Positions 37,986-48,221 of a stretch of DNA of 64,000 nt are shown one piece after another. The notes under the pieces were generated by a model that saw nothing but the letters and a program-made list of their open reading frames with translations, had not been told where the DNA came from and ran no database searches. The position numbers and the translations under genes were made by a program. Source of the stretch: Pseudomonas sp. Teo4. Lineage in GTDB: Bacteria > Pseudomonadota > Gammaproteobacteria > Pseudomonadales > Pseudomonadaceae. Position 1 is the stretch's first letter. Every line of letters starts with the position of its first letter. Where the stretch lies: assembly GCF_034387475.1 (NCBI RefSeq), contig NZ_JAXCIL010000002.1, positions 2,356,001 to 2,420,000 of the forward strand, read 5' to 3'.

Positions 37986-38530
37986 TGTGTGAATAATCCG
38001 TTGAAGCCGGAGAACGCCATGGCCATGACCCCGGCACCAAGCAAGTCGATGGGCAAGCCACGCAGGCTGGCTGGAATGTCAGCCTGATCGGTGCGCTGGC
38101 GCAGGTCGTTGAACAGCACCAGGGCAAGCCAGAAGCCCAGGCCGGTAAGCAGCGCAGAGGTGGCTACCACCAGGCCGCCCTGGCCTTCGGCCGTTGCCTG
38201 TAGCAACAAGCCTAGCAGTGGAGCTCCCGCCGGTATCAGCGCAGGTAACGTGGTCGCGGGCCAATCAGGGCGCAGCCTCGCCAGTGCATACGGCACTCCC
38301 AGGCTCACAAGCGCGAGCCATGGGAGGAACAGGAACAGTTGCAGGTCCTGCAGTTGCCAAGGCGCCAGCAGCACGCGCGCAAGCAGCTGCCCGCCGCTCA
38401 CCCCCAGTAGAATCGACAATGCGCACGTCAAGCCGAGCACATGCACGTGCAACTGCGAGAAGGGCTGACGTTGCAGGGTCAGAGAACTGACCAGCGCGGC
38501 GCTGACCAGTATCAGAATGTAGTCGTTCAT
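37982..38530 (-). CDS. rnfA: Divergent RnfA-like membrane subunit
   Basis: A 182-aa protein with about six hydrophobic helices. Similarity to RnfA is clear at the ends ([41 protein letters not shown]), but the usual LGLCPFMG and TNC motifs, whose cysteines ligate a 2Fe-2S cluster between RnfA and RnfE, read LTLQRQPF and PAGAPLLG here. It is the first gene of the operon. The start at 38530 is preferred to one 13 codons upstream. Confidence 0.75.
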   Translation of the reverse strand: MNDYILILVSAALVSSLTLQRQPFSQLHVHVLGLTCALSILLGVSGGQLLARVLLAPWQLQDLQLFLFLPWLALVSLGVPYALARLRPDWPATTLPALIPAGAPLLGLLLQATAEGQGGLVVATSALLTGLGFWLALVLFNDLRQRTDQADIPASLRGLPIDLLGAGVMAMAFSGFNGLFTQ

Positions 38531-38571
38531 GGGATGACGATAGCCGGGAATTGTCGGCCGTGGATGCAAAT

Positions 38572-38593
38572 GCCCCGGCGGTGAAGCCGGGGC
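38572..38593 (-). terminator. Stem-loop between metG and rnfA
   Basis: GCCCCGGC (38572-38579) pairs with GCCGGGGC (38586-38593) just downstream of metG. No T run follows; probably a weak terminator or attenuator before the rnf operon. Confidence 0.5.
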
Positions 38594-38602
38594 AGGGGGG
38601 CG

Positions 38603-40642
38603 TTACTTGATGCGTTGGCCTGGCTTGGCACCGCTGTCGGGGCTGAGCAGGTAGATCTCTTCACCACCAGGGCCTGCCGCCATGACCATGCCCTCGGATA
38701 CGCCAAAGCGCATTTTGCGCGGCTTGAGGTTGGCAACCATCATGGTCAGGCGCCCTTCCAGTTTGGATGGGTCGGGGTACGCGGACTTGATGCCAGAGAA
38801 CACGTTGCGCTGCTCGTCACCGATGTCCAGGGTCAGGCGCAACAGTTTGTCAGCGCCTTCCACCGACTCGGCCTTGACGATCAGGGCCACGCGCAGGTCG
38901 ACGGCGGCGAAAGTGTCGAACTCGATCTCGGCCGACAGCGGGTCCTTGGTCAGTTCGCCATTGCCGGCTGGTGCCTTGGCTTCTGTGGCCAGCAGGTCTT
39001 CCTTGCTGGCTGCGACCATGGCTTCGACCTTGGCAGGCTCGATACGGCTCATCAGGGCCTTGAACGGGTTGAGCTTGTGGTTTTCCAGGCGCGACAGGTG
39101 GTCGTTCCAGGCCAGCGGCGCAACGTTGAGGAACGCCTCGGCATCGGCGGCCAGCACTGGCAGTACCGGCTTGAGGAAGATCACCAGTTGACGGAACAGG
39201 TTGATGCCCTGGGCGCAGATGGCCTGGACTTCATCCTGCTTGCCTTCCTGTTTGGCCAGCGACCATGGTGCCTTGTCGGCGATCCAGGCGTTGGCTCGGT
39301 CGGCCAGGGCCATGATTTCGCGCATGGCGCGGCCAAAGTCACGGCCTTCGTAGGCTTCGGCGATGGACGGAGCGGCAGCCAGGAATGCTTCGGTCAGTTC
39401 TGGTGCGGCGTCGCCAGCGACCATCACACCGTCATTGCCCTTGTGAATGAAGCCGGCGCAACGGCTGGCGATGTTGACCACCTTGCCGACCAGGTCGGAG
39501 TTGACCTTCTGCACGAAGTCTTCCAGGTTCAGGTCGAGGTCGTCGACGCCACGGCCCAGCTTGGAGGCGTAGTAGTAACGCAGGTATTCCGGCTGCAGGT
39601 GGTCCAGGTAGGTGCGCGCCTTGATGAAGGTGCCGCGCGATTTCGACATTTTCGCGCCGTTGACCGTCAGGTAGCCGTGCACGTTGATACCGGTTGGCTT
39701 GCGGAAGCCCGAACCTTCGAGCATGGCTGGCCAGAACAGGGCGTGGAAGTTGACGATGTCCTTGCCGATGAAGTGGTACAGCTCGGCCTTGGAGTCTTCT
39801 TTCCAGAACGCGTCGAAGTCCAGCTCAGGGCGGCGGGCGCACAGGTTCTTGAAGCTGGCCATGTAACCGATCGGTGCGTCCAGCCAGACATAGAAGTACT
39901 TGCCGGGCTCGCCAGGAATCTCGAAACCGAAGTACGGCGCATCGCGAGAGATATCCCACTCCTGCAGGCCAGAATCCAGCCATTCGGCGAGCTTGTTGGC
40001 GACCGCGTCCTGCAGGGTGCCGCTGCGGGTCCATTGCTGGAGCATGGCCTGGAAGTCAGGCAGCTTGAAGAAGAAGTGCTGGGAGTCGCGCAGCTCTGGG
40101 GTGGCGCCGGAGATGGCCGACTTGGGGTTCTTCAGCTCGGTGGGCGCGTAGGTGGCGCCGCACTTCTCGCAGTTGTCACCGTATTGGTCTTCGGCCGCGC
40201 ATTTGGGGCAGGTGCCCTTGATGAAACGGTCGGCCAGGAACATGCCCTTCTCAGGGTCGAAGTACTGGGTGACCGAACGGGTGGCAATGTGCCCGGCATC
40301 GCGCAGGCGGGTGTAGATCAGCCCGGACAGCTCGCGGTTTTCTTCGCAGTGGGTGGAGTGGAAGTTGTCGAAGTCCACCAGGAAGTCGGCGAAATCGCTG
40401 CTGTGCTCGGCCTGGACGTTGGCAATCAGCTGCTCTGGCGTGATGCCTTCCTTCTCGGCGCGCAGCATGATGGCCGAGCCGTGGGCGTCGTCGGCGCAGA
40501 CGTAGATGCACTGGTTGCCACGTAGTTTCTGGAAGCGAACCCACATGTCCGTCTGGATGTACTCAAGCATATGGCCAAGGTGGATGGATCCGTTGGCATA
40601 GGGCAGGGCACTGGTTACGAGAATCTGACGTGGCTCGGACAT
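38603..40642 (-). CDS. metG: Methionyl-tRNA synthetase
   Basis: A 679-aa class I synthetase: HLGH at 21-24, KMSKS in AKMSKSRGT, a CPKC-type zinc-binding insert ([19 protein letters not shown]) and a C-terminal tRNA-binding domain (about 575-679) of the EMAP/Trbp111 type used for dimerisation. Start [10 protein letters not shown] at 40642. The upstream gene, apbC, is divergent. Confidence 0.96.
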   Translation of the reverse strand: MSEPRQILVTSALPYANGSIHLGHMLEYIQTDMWVRFQKLRGNQCIYVCADDAHGSAIMLRAEKEGITPEQLIANVQAEHSSDFADFLVDFDNFHSTHCEENRELSGLIYTRLRDAGHIATRSVTQYFDPEKGMFLADRFIKGTCPKCAAEDQYGDNCEKCGATYAPTELKNPKSAISGATPELRDSQHFFFKLPDFQAMLQQWTRSGTLQDAVANKLAEWLDSGLQEWDISRDAPYFGFEIPGEPGKYFYVWLDAPIGYMASFKNLCARRPELDFDAFWKEDSKAELYHFIGKDIVNFHALFWPAMLEGSGFRKPTGINVHGYLTVNGAKMSKSRGTFIKARTYLDHLQPEYLRYYYASKLGRGVDDLDLNLEDFVQKVNSDLVGKVVNIASRCAGFIHKGNDGVMVAGDAAPELTEAFLAAAPSIAEAYEGRDFGRAMREIMALADRANAWIADKAPWSLAKQEGKQDEVQAICAQGINLFRQLVIFLKPVLPVLAADAEAFLNVAPLAWNDHLSRLENHKLNPFKALMSRIEPAKVEAMVAASKEDLLATEAKAPAGNGELTKDPLSAEIEFDTFAAVDLRVALIVKAESVEGADKLLRLTLDIGDEQRNVFSGIKSAYPDPSKLEGRLTMMVANLKPRKMRFGVSEGMVMAAGPGGEEIYLLSPDSGAKPGQRIK

Positions 40643-40798
40643 GTTGGCTCGGCTACTTATCTGGCTCGGGGTAAAAATTAGGGTGATCGGCAACTATAAA
40701 GGGCTGGGAAATTTATTTCACCCCAAGGACGCATCTACTGACGATTGACGGGTTAGGATAAGCGCCTGTTTGACTACCGTTTGCCAATGGGAGCCTCC

Positions 40799-41893
40799 AT
40801 GAGTGCCGTCACCCGTGCCGCCGTCGAAGGCGCGCTTCGCCAGTACACCGACCCCTATCTGAATCTCGACCCTGTGAGCGCCGGCTGCGTGCGGGCCGTG
40901 GATATCCAGGGCGGCCAGGTCAGCGTGCAACTGCAGTTGGGGTATGCCGCCGGGCTGTTCAAGAATGGTTGGGCCCAGGTGCTGCAGACGGCGATCGAGA
41001 ACCTGGAGGGCGTCGTCTCGGCCAAGGTGTCGATCGACTGCGTGGTTGCCGCGCACAAGGCACAGGCCCAGGTGCCGGCCATGGCCAATGTGAAGAATAT
41101 CGTTGCCGTGGCCTCTGGCAAAGGCGGCGTCGGCAAGTCGACCACCGCGGCCAACCTGGCCCTGGCCCTGGCCCGTGAAGGTGCTCGGGTAGGTATTCTG
41201 GATGCCGATATCTATGGCCCTAGCCAGGGCGTGATGTTCGGCATTGCCGAAGGCACCCGACCACAGGTGCGCGAGCAGAAGTGGTTCGTGCCGATCAAGG
41301 CTCATGGTGTGGAAGTCATGTCCATGGCCTTCCTGACCGACGACAACACGCCGATGGTCTGGCGCGGTCCGATGGTCTCGGGTGCTTTGCTGCAACTGGT
41401 GACCCAGACGGCTTGGGACGATCTCGACTATCTGGTCATCGATATGCCGCCTGGAACGGGCGACATCCAGCTGACCCTGGCGCAGAAAGTGCCGGTGGCA
41501 GGCTCGGTAATCGTAACCACCCCGCAGGACCTTGCCTTGCTGGACGCCAAGAAAGGCGTCGAGATGTTCCGCAAGGTGAACATCCCGGTATTGGGTGTGG
41601 TGGAGAACATGGCCGTACACATTTGTTCGAACTGCGGCCACGCCGAGCACCTGTTCGGCGAAGGCGGTGGTGAGAAGCTGGCGGCACAGTATGGTGTCGA
41701 CCTGCTGGCGTCGTTGCCCTTGTCGATGCTGATTCGCGAGCAGGCCGATAGCGGCAAGCCTACGGCCATTGCCGAGCCGGAAAGCCAGATTGCCATGGTT
41801 TACCAGGAGCTGGCCCGTCAGGTGGGGGCGCGGATCGTGCTGCAGGAAGCGGCGGCGCCGGCGATGCCGAGCATCACCATCAGCGAGGATTGA
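40799..41893 (+). CDS. apbC: Iron-sulfur cluster carrier ATPase Mrp/ApbC
   Basis: A 364-aa P-loop protein: N-terminal MIP18/DUF59-like domain (about 1-90) and a ParA-type ATPase with deviant Walker A GKGGVGKST (about 107-115). The C-terminal CxxC (ICSNCGHAEH) is used to hold a bridging 4Fe-4S cluster in the dimer. It delivers Fe-S clusters to target proteins. The divergent metG-apbC pair is conserved in many gammaproteobacteria. Confidence 0.94.
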   Translation: MSAVTRAAVEGALRQYTDPYLNLDPVSAGCVRAVDIQGGQVSVQLQLGYAAGLFKNGWAQVLQTAIENLEGVVSAKVSIDCVVAAHKAQAQVPAMANVKNIVAVASGKGGVGKSTTAANLALALAREGARVGILDADIYGPSQGVMFGIAEGTRPQVREQKWFVPIKAHGVEVMSMAFLTDDNTPMVWRGPMVSGALLQLVTQTAWDDLDYLVIDMPPGTGDIQLTLAQKVPVAGSVIVTTPQDLALLDAKKGVEMFRKVNIPVLGVVENMAVHICSNCGHAEHLFGEGGGEKLAAQYGVDLLASLPLSMLIREQADSGKPTAIAEPESQIAMVYQELARQVGARIVLQEAAAPAMPSITISED

Positions 41894-41903
41894 GATACCT
41901 CGT

Positions 41904-41998
41904 CGCTCCTTCGCGGGTAAACCCGCTCCCACAGAAATCGCGTCGCTTTGCGCCCTGGTGGAAGTACCTGTGGGAGCGGGTTTACCCGCGAAGGAGGT
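41904..41998. repeat. REP inverted-repeat pair (GGGTAAACCCGCTCC-type)
   Basis: CTCCTTCGCGGGTAAACCCG and its inverted copy flank a 33-base loop just after apbC. This is the classic P. putida REP arm and shares its core with the larger pair at 18.2 kb. Confidence 0.88.
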
Positions 41999-42019
41999 GA
42001 CCTGGTGTTTCAGCCAGGC

Positions 42020-42052
42020 ATAAAAAAACCCGCCGGAAGGCGGGTTTTTTTG
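42020..42052. terminator. Bidirectional terminator between apbC and the cold-shock gene
   Basis: ACCCGCC, GGAA loop, GGCGGGT, with A7 before and T7 after, so it serves both convergent transcripts. Confidence 0.92.
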
Positions 42053-42074
42053 AAAGCTAGGAAGCGAGATCGAC

Positions 42075-42284
42075 TTAGGCGATCTGAACTTCTTCAGCCT
42101 GCATGCCTTTCTGGCCGCGGGTAGCGACGAAAGTAACAGCCTGGCCTTCTTTCAGGGTTTTGAAGCCGTCAGCTTGGATGGCTTTGAAGTGCACGAACAG
42201 GTCGTCGCCCGACTGAGGGGTGATGAAGCCGTAGCCTTTCTCATCGTTGAACCACTTAACAACACCGGATTGACGGTTGGACAT
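42075..42284 (-). CDS. Cold-shock domain protein (CspA family)
   Basis: A 69-aa single-stranded nucleic acid-binding protein. RNP1 KGYGFI and RNP2 LFVHF are both present in the beta barrel; the N terminus is [20 protein letters not shown]. Members act as RNA chaperones and antiterminators. AAGGAG precedes the start. The gap to dcd leaves room for the long 5' leader usual in this family. Confidence 0.93.
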   Translation of the reverse strand: MSNRQSGVVKWFNDEKGYGFITPQSGDDLFVHFKAIQADGFKTLKEGQAVTFVATRGQKGMQAEEVQIA

Positions 42285-42612
42285 GTTTCTGTCTCCTTGG
42301 ACAAAGTTGATTACGGTCAGGAAAAACCCTGGCCGGGACTGAGCGCAAAGAGAGCAGAAAATTCAGCGATGGGCCGATAGGAATCGTGCATCAAACTAGA
42401 GATTCTCGGTGTCACGTGCAGCACAGTGGCGCCACCTTAACCCACTTTCCGCGACCTGCCAATCACCAAGATGGCCTTTGTGGAAATTCAGATCGACGGC
42501 CAACGCAAGCCCCGTCCGGCGCGGGATGCGGCATGGAACTTTAACCTGAGCGCGCGGACCGGTAAGATGCGCGTCTCGATTTTCACCTCGCAACCCTTCA
42601 GGACACCCCGCC
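42285..42612. other. Non-coding region between the csp gene and dcd
   Basis: A 328-base divergent gap. It presumably holds the csp leader and the dcd promoter, but no convincing -35/-10 pair or cold box could be fixed by eye. Small ORFs in it look like chance. Confidence 0.45.
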
Positions 42613-43179
42613 ATGAGCATCAAATCGGACAAGTGGATTCGCCGCATGGCGCAGGAACACGGCATGATCGAACCGTTCGTCGAGCGCCAGGTGCGCGGCG
42701 AGCACGACAGCCGGGTGATCTCCTTCGGCGTCTCCAGCTACGGTTACGACGTGCGTTGCGCTGACGAATTCAAGGTCTTCACCAACATCAATTCGGCCAC
42801 GGTCGACCCGAAGAATTTCGATGCCGGCAGCTTCGTCGACGTCAAGAGCGACGTCTGCATCATTCCGCCGAACTCCTTCGCCCTGGCGCGTACCGTCGAA
42901 TACTTCCGTATTCCGCGCAACGTGCTGACCATCTGCCTGGGCAAAAGCACCTACGCGCGTTGCGGCATCATCGTCAACGTGACTCCGCTCGAGCCTGAGT
43001 GGGAAGGCCATGTGACCCTGGAGTTCTCCAACACCACCACCCTGCCGGCGAAAATCTACGCCAACGAAGGCGTCGCCCAGATGCTTTTCCTCGAGTCCGA
43101 TGAAGAGTGTGAAGTGTCCTACAAGGACCGTGGCGGCAAGTACCAGGGCCAGCGCGGCGTCACTCTGCCGCGTACCTGA
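42613..43179 (+). CDS. dcd: dCTP deaminase
   Basis: A 188-aa homotrimeric enzyme converting dCTP to dUTP for thymidylate synthesis. Conserved [35 protein letters not shown] (with the catalytic Glu) and the C-terminal [13 protein letters not shown] are seen. Normal length. The downstream small proline-rich ORF may be read from the same transcript. Confidence 0.95.
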   Translation: MSIKSDKWIRRMAQEHGMIEPFVERQVRGEHDSRVISFGVSSYGYDVRCADEFKVFTNINSATVDPKNFDAGSFVDVKSDVCIIPPNSFALARTVEYFRIPRNVLTICLGKSTYARCGIIVNVTPLEPEWEGHVTLEFSNTTTLPAKIYANEGVAQMLFLESDEECEVSYKDRGGKYQGQRGVTLPRT

Positions 43180-43276
43180 GCCGACGAGCGCGGGGAATTC
43201 CTCGCGCATTTGGCACTCCAACGGGATAACCGTGCCGTTGCACGCGCTGTGCATCGGCCCCGCTCAGGAGCTGCCA

Positions 43277-43504
43277 ATGAAACTCCATCCCACGATCAGC
43301 GCGAAGCTGGCTGTCCTGCAGCCCAATCAGATCGGCTTGCTGGCGTGGTCATTGCTGGCGCATCCGCTGCCGCTCCAGGCTGGCGGTGTACCGCATCAGC
43401 CCGACCCCGACACTCCGCAGCCGCCCGACCCCGGTGAAGGCCAACCCATGGAGCCCGGTGAGCCGACGCTGCCCGACGAGCCACCCCCTGCGCCTGTGGC
43501 GTGA
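43277..43504 (+). CDS. Small proline-rich protein, unknown
   Basis: A 75-aa ORF with AGGAG seven bases before the ATG. The first 40 residues include a hydrophobic stretch (IGLLAWSLLAHPLPLQAGGV); the remainder is acidic and proline-rich with PDPDTPQPPDPGEGQP. The hydrophobic part could be a signal peptide or membrane helix followed by an exposed Pro-rich arm. Not recognised; the good ribosome site and clean gap support it being real. Confidence 0.5.
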   Translation: MKLHPTISAKLAVLQPNQIGLLAWSLLAHPLPLQAGGVPHQPDPDTPQPPDPGEGQPMEPGEPTLPDEPPPAPVA

Positions 43505-43525
43505 CTCCAGGCTGCCTGGGGCTGC

Positions 43526-44641
43526 TCAGTTGGCCAGCAAGTAGCCGCTGCGCATGACCTGTTCCCCTGCGACATGGGCGATCACCATGCCGGCCGTTGC
43601 CATGCGCCGCACACTGCGGGCATACAGCAAACCAGACTGACTGTTGCGTATGGCCGTGACGCGATCGCTGAGCGGGTCGATGACCTCTGCGATCAACTGG
43701 CCTGCCTCCACATGCTGACCCGGTTTGGCGTGGTACACCAACAGCCCGCCCAGCGGTGCCTGTAATGGCTCGACTGCTGCCAGCGGGGTGGCGGGCCGGG
43801 GCAGCGCTGGTAGCGGTGCACAGGCGCCTTCGATGGCGCCTCTGTGGGTCAGGAAGTCGATAATCGCCTGGCAGTCCTTGCTAGCCAAGTCATGGCTGAC
43901 ATCGGCCTGGCCGCGCAACTCGACGGTAACCGAGCAGTTCCCCAGTGGAATTGGAAAACGCTTGCCGAAGCGTTGCTGCAGTTGCCACCAGACCAGGCTG
44001 AAGCATTCATCGAACGACTGCCCACCTGAGTCGGTGGCCAGCAGGCTGGCCTGAGCCCCCAGGTAGCGGGCCAGGGGCTCCACCTGCGGCCAAGCTTCCG
44101 GCGTGGTGTAGAGGTGCTCGACCGCTTCGAAGTCGCAATGCAGGTCCAGCACCAGGTCGGCATCGCAGGCCAGGCGCTGCAAGGTCAAACGCAGGGACTG
44201 CAGGGGTGTTTGCGCCTGGTGCGCGTCCAGGCCGCGGCGCAGGTACTCGCGGATCAGCGCAACATTGTGCGCGGGGTCCTGATTCAGGTGCTGCTCGATC
44301 TGGTCCCCGATGCTGTCCGAAAGGTCGACGAACTTGCGGTTGAAGTTTTCGCCACTTTGCAGCTCGAAGCGCCCCAAAGGTGCGTCCAGCAGTACCTGTT
44401 CCAGGCCGACCGGGTTGGCCACGGGGACCAGAATGACCTCGCTACGCAGGCGTCCTTGCTGTTCCAGTTCGGCCAGTTGGCGCTTGAGGTGCCAAGCCAC
44501 CAGCATGCCGGGCAGTTCGTCGGCATGCAGTGAGGCCTGGATGTACACCTTGACGCCACCGCGAGGTCCGAAGTGGAAACTGTGCAACTGGCGGGTGATC
44601 CCCGGTACGGGGGAGAGCAGGTCGTGGGTAGAGTGGTGCAT
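43526..44641 (-). CDS. Succinylglutamate desuccinylase/aspartoacylase-family zinc hydrolase
   Basis: A 371-aa M14-like amidohydrolase. The zinc site is His39-x-x-Glu42 in LHADELPG, with the third His in LDLHCDFEAVEHLYT. The C-terminal region (GGLLVYHAKPGQHVEAGQLI) is a small barrel also seen in AstE/AspA relatives. These enzymes deacylate N-acyl amino acids; the substrate here is unknown. Start MHHSTHDLLS at 44641. It follows the penicillin-acylase gene on the same strand. Confidence 0.82.
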   Translation of the reverse strand: MHHSTHDLLSPVPGITRQLHSFHFGPRGGVKVYIQASLHADELPGMLVAWHLKRQLAELEQQGRLRSEVILVPVANPVGLEQVLLDAPLGRFELQSGENFNRKFVDLSDSIGDQIEQHLNQDPAHNVALIREYLRRGLDAHQAQTPLQSLRLTLQRLACDADLVLDLHCDFEAVEHLYTTPEAWPQVEPLARYLGAQASLLATDSGGQSFDECFSLVWWQLQQRFGKRFPIPLGNCSVTVELRGQADVSHDLASKDCQAIIDFLTHRGAIEGACAPLPALPRPATPLAAVEPLQAPLGGLLVYHAKPGQHVEAGQLIAEVIDPLSDRVTAIRNSQSGLLYARSVRRMATAGMVIAHVAGEQVMRSGYLLAN

Positions 44642-44712
44642 GGTGGTCCTGGCTGCGTGGCGAAAACGGTCTGCGACACGGGTCGGCACAAAGATAGAAG
44701 CATAATTTGCGC

Positions 44713-44737
44713 GGTTGCGCCTGTCTCAGGCGCAACC
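44713..44737 (-). terminator. Stem-loop after the penicillin-acylase gene
   Basis: GGTTGCGCCTG (44713-44723) and CAGGCGCAACC (44727-44737) form an 11-bp stem with a three-base loop immediately after the stop codon. No T run follows. Confidence 0.55.
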
Positions 44738-44748
44738 GAGTAGCCGGC

Positions 44749-47196
44749 TTATTTGCCTGGAACCAGAGTCAGTCGCTGGTTGCCATAAGCCCGAGCGAAG
44801 TTTTGCGGCTGCATTGGCAGGCTGGTGAAGCGCCCTTTGAACCAGGCATCGAGCCCGTCGCTGTAATGCTTGCTGGCCGGGTTGCCAGATTGCCCGTTGC
44901 TGGTCAGTACCTGCAGCGGTTCAGCCTGGCCGAAGTCGACGATCAGACGGGCAGACGCCGGCAGCCGGGTGTCGAAGTCGTTGCCCCAGGCATAAGGCGT
45001 CAGCGCCAAGGTGCTGAAGTCGCCCCCTGCGGCCAGTGGTGAGCGGCTAAGGGCGTCGCCCAGGCCATGATAAGCGGTACCCGGCCAGCGATACTGGTGC
45101 AGTTTGCCCCACTGCCAGGCACGACGGTCCGCGCCCATTTGTGCGGTACCGGCGTCCACCGCCGCCGCCAGGCTGCGGGCGAGGATGGCGGGCTTGTCTT
45201 CTTTCTGCGGGGTGCTGCGGTCATCCCAGAACGGGCTGTCTTCGCGCCCCAGCAGGTGGTCGGCCTGGGCTGAGTACGACAGCCGGGCATTGCTGACGAA
45301 CGCTTGCCAGGCGGCACCGGATTCCGGGCCCAGGTCATCGAGGAAGGTTTGCCGGGCAACTTCCTGAAGGAAAAGTTCGTACAGCGCAGCATCGGCCGAC
45401 ACCGGGCTCAAGCGACCATCGAAGGCCTTGAGCCGCGTCAGGGCGTCCCGGGCCTTGTCGCGTTGGCCGGCGGGCAGGGCGTCGATGGCCTGCTTGAGCG
45501 GTTGGGCCATGCCGGGTGCGTCGAACATCTGCTTGAGCTTGTCAGCCAGCAGCGTCACTTGGTCGTTCTGCAGTGCCATCAGGCTACGGGCGTCGTGGCG
45601 ACCATTGCCGGCCAGCTGTGCCAGGCGTTCGGCGCGCTCAGGGTAATACCAGGTGTTGGACAACTGCATGCCGTAGCCGCGTGGCTGACTGCGCTGGTTG
45701 GCGTGGCCGAGCCAGCCGGCTGGTGGGTCCTGATCGTAGGGGTGCAGCATTGGATCAGCGTAGCCGTCCCAGTCGTAGCGCCCGTCCCAGCCTGGCGAAG
45801 GCAGCAAACCTTGGCCTTCGCGGCGGTTCGGGTAGCGACCGCTGACCTGCCAGCCGATGTGCTCCGGTTCGGCGAAGACGAAGTTGAGGGCGACGGCTGC
45901 CACCTCGCGGGTGCTGTCGAAGGCGCGCTCCACGGTGCGGGCGCGGGTCAGGTCGAACAGGGCATCCAGGCTACGGTCGCCCTTGAACTGTGGCAGGTTC
46001 AGGGCCAGGCCCAGGCCCAGGCTGGCATTGCCGGGCTGGGCGAGCAGGGTGCCATGACGGGTGTCGTACATGACTTCGCGCAGCGGGCGTTGGCCGCGTA
46101 CGAAGAACGTCTCGCTGCGGGCGCGGGCGGGCTGCCATTTACCGTCGGCCAGGTAGTTCAGCTGGTTGCCCTGGCGGCGTAGTTGCTCCAGGTACAGGTC
46201 CTGGTTGTCGGCCATGACCGCGCTGCTGCTCCAGGCCACTTTGCCGTTGTAGCCGGCCAGCACGATGGGCAGGCCAGGCAGAGACAGGCCGGCGACTTGA
46301 TACTTGCCGGTTTGGATCTGCACCGGGGTCAGTGCCCAGGCCGCTCGCGTGTCGCTGGCCAACAGGCTTTTGCCGCTGCGGCTGCGCTGCGGCCCCAGGG
46401 CCAGGTTGGCCGAACCCGGGCTGCCTAGCAGGTCGAGGTCGGCGAGTTTCTGGCTGGCAGCGGCCAGGGCCGAAAGGCCAGGCAACTGGCTGGAAATGTT
46501 CAGGCCTTTGAGCTTGTCGAGTTCGGCCTCGGCCAGGGGTTCGTCCGGCGCGCCGGGCAGCAGCCAGTGCAATTTGTCGTTGCCGACTTTTTGCGCGAGG
46601 GTCAGGGCGCTCAGTTCTTCCTGCAGGTTCACGGACTGGCTGAAGGCGTACAGGCTGAAGATCAGGGCCGAGTCTTCGGGCTTCCAGTATTCCGGGCGGT
46701 AGCCGCTGTTGGCCAAATTGGCAGGCAGCTTGTCGCGGTAGCGGAACAGATAGGCGTTGACCCCGCGTGCGTAGACTTCAAAGAAGCGTTTCAGGCGCGG
46801 CGAGGCGTCGGCATACAGCTGGGCCGAGCTTTGCTTGAGGTTGGCGGCGCGCATCAGGCGGTCGATGTCCAGGGCATCGCTGCCGGCCAGTTCGGCCAGA
46901 CGGCCCTGGGCGAGCAGGCGCATGGCGAGCATCTGTTCGATGCGGTCGCCGGCGTGGAGGTAGCCCAGGCTGAACAGCGCGTCGTGGAAGTTGCTGCTTT
47001 CGATCAGCGGCGCGCCCATGGCGTTGCGCCGTACCGTGACGTTCTGTGCCAGGCCCTTGAGCGGCTGGATGCCGGTGGTAGGGGGGACGGTGTCCTGGTA
47101 GCCGCCCATCTGGCAGCCGGCGAGTCCGAGCATGCCGAGCAGCGTGGCAGCGGTCGAGAGCCGCGGGCGGAAGGGTGGGAAGGCGGGGGCGGCCAT
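44749..47196 (-). CDS. Penicillin-acylase-family lipoprotein
   Basis: An 815-aa Ntn-hydrolase precursor. The signal peptide ends in a lipobox (GLAGC, Cys28), so it is probably lipid-anchored in the periplasm. The nucleophile region reads [12 protein letters not shown] with Ser262 as the likely N-terminal nucleophile after self-cleavage; the classical Ser-Asn pair is Ser-Ala-Asn here. The family cleaves penicillins or acyl-homoserine lactones; PvdQ/QuiP-type enzymes share the fold, but the substrate is not predictable. The 227-bp element copy 2 lies just upstream. Confidence 0.85.
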   Translation of the reverse strand: MAAPAFPPFRPRLSTAATLLGMLGLAGCQMGGYQDTVPPTTGIQPLKGLAQNVTVRRNAMGAPLIESSNFHDALFSLGYLHAGDRIEQMLAMRLLAQGRLAELAGSDALDIDRLMRAANLKQSSAQLYADASPRLKRFFEVYARGVNAYLFRYRDKLPANLANSGYRPEYWKPEDSALIFSLYAFSQSVNLQEELSALTLAQKVGNDKLHWLLPGAPDEPLAEAELDKLKGLNISSQLPGLSALAAASQKLADLDLLGSPGSANLALGPQRSRSGKSLLASDTRAAWALTPVQIQTGKYQVAGLSLPGLPIVLAGYNGKVAWSSSAVMADNQDLYLEQLRRQGNQLNYLADGKWQPARARSETFFVRGQRPLREVMYDTRHGTLLAQPGNASLGLGLALNLPQFKGDRSLDALFDLTRARTVERAFDSTREVAAVALNFVFAEPEHIGWQVSGRYPNRREGQGLLPSPGWDGRYDWDGYADPMLHPYDQDPPAGWLGHANQRSQPRGYGMQLSNTWYYPERAERLAQLAGNGRHDARSLMALQNDQVTLLADKLKQMFDAPGMAQPLKQAIDALPAGQRDKARDALTRLKAFDGRLSPVSADAALYELFLQEVARQTFLDDLGPESGAAWQAFVSNARLSYSAQADHLLGREDSPFWDDRSTPQKEDKPAILARSLAAAVDAGTAQMGADRRAWQWGKLHQYRWPGTAYHGLGDALSRSPLAAGGDFSTLALTPYAWGNDFDTRLPASARLIVDFGQAEPLQVLTSNGQSGNPASKHYSDGLDAWFKGRFTSLPMQPQNFARAYGNQRLTLVPGK

Positions 47197-47270
47197 GACA
47201 AGGCTCCTGCTAGGCGTGGCGGGGTTGGAAAGGCGCTAAGGTAGCATGCCGGTAGACTTTCAGCGGTTTT

Positions 47271-47497
47271 GAAATCGAGCGCCGCCCGCGCGGCGCATCG
47301 CGAGCAAGGCTCGCTCCTACGTTTGTTTCGGGCCAGTTTTGTCAGTGGAAAATGCGCGCGACCGCTTTGGCGCACGGCGCGAAATCGAGTCGTACAATCA
47401 AGGCGGTCGCGCGCATCTGTCACAGGCGTTATTGGCCGAAAACAAACGTAGGAGCGAGCCTTGCTCGCGATGCGCCGCGCGGGCGGCGCTCGATCTC
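47271..47497. repeat. 227-bp long-hairpin element, copy 2
   Basis: Same length, same orientation and nearly the same sequence as 17085-17311. The outer arms (ATCGAGCGCCGCCCGCGCGG and its complement) match almost base for base; the core keeps CGCTTTGGCGCA and CAAGGCGGTCGCGCGC. It sits between the 3' end of the SEC-C gene and the start of the penicillin-acylase gene. ORFs inside it are artefacts of the repeat. Confidence 0.85.
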
Positions 47498-47531
47498 TAC
47501 GGCGCTACAAAACTAAAAACGTGCCTAGGTA

Positions 47532-47735
47532 TCAAGCGCCGTGGCACTTCTTGAACTTCTTCTGGCTACCGCATGGGCATGGGTCGTTGCGACCGACGTC
47601 CTTCAGCGCATTGCGCACTGGCTCCTGGTGGCCATGGTTGCAGTGCGGGCCGTGCACATGACCGTGGTCGTGGTCATGATGGTGATCGTGACCATGGTTG
47701 CAGTCCGGGCCATGAACATGGGGTTGTTGGGTCAT
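47532..47735 (-). CDS. Histidine-rich SEC-C metal-binding protein
   Basis: A 67-aa protein in two parts. Residues 6-36 contain 14 histidines plus two CNH motifs ([20 protein letters not shown]). Residues 50-66 are a SEC-C zinc motif ([14 protein letters not shown]: Cys53, Cys55, Cys64, His65). It may bind several metal ions; chaperone or metal-storage roles are inference. The CGGAG site overlaps the end of the upstream lipoprotein gene. Last gene of a four-gene operon. Confidence 0.85.
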   Translation of the reverse strand: MTQQPHVHGPDCNHGHDHHHDHDHGHVHGPHCNHGHQEPVRNALKDVGRNDPCPCGSQKKFKKCHGA

Positions 47736-47742
47736 TGCGGTG

Positions 47743-48219
47743 TTACTCCGGTTTGAGATCGCCGGGCATTATCTCACCACTGCGCGACAAGTGCAGGCTT
47801 CGGAAGATGAGCAGCCCGGTATTGAGCTCGCCCTGCAAGGTGTAGTGCAGCGGCTCACCGCTTTTGAGCAGCTTGGCCAAGGGTTTGAGGTGTTCCCACA
47901 GGTTGGTCCGCGCCGTGATCTTGAAGGTTCGCCGGGCATGGCCGCCAACGCTGCGCCACAAACTGGCTTCATCTTCTACCAGCAGCAAGTTGTTGAGCCG
48001 CACCGAGTAATCGAGGTTGCGTATGAACAGACGGCTGTCGTTCGGGTTGTCGATGCGCACGTGCAGCACGAATTCTTGCTGGAGCAACCTGGCCTTGACG
48101 GTCTCGACCTTGACCAGATGCACCTGCGGCTCGCGCCAATCGTCGCCCCACCAGCTGGCACAGCCCGCCAGCAACATCAGCAAGACACTGAGTACGGACA
48201 AGCGGACCAGGGCGAGCAT
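47743..48219 (-). CDS. LEA type 2-like lipoprotein
   Basis: A 158-aa lipoprotein (signal peptide with LLAGC, Cys20). The mature part, with [20 protein letters not shown] and [10 protein letters not shown], matches the water-stress/hypersensitive-response (LEA14) fold, a fibronectin-like sandwich. Its role in bacteria is unclear; desiccation or envelope stress is a guess from the family. It starts two bases after the YchJ-like stop. Confidence 0.8.
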   Translation of the reverse strand: MLALVRLSVLSVLLMLLAGCASWWGDDWREPQVHLVKVETVKARLLQQEFVLHVRIDNPNDSRLFIRNLDYSVRLNNLLLVEDEASLWRSVGGHARRTFKITARTNLWEHLKPLAKLLKSGEPLHYTLQGELNTGLLIFRSLHLSRSGEIMPGDLKPE

Positions 48220-48221
48220 GC

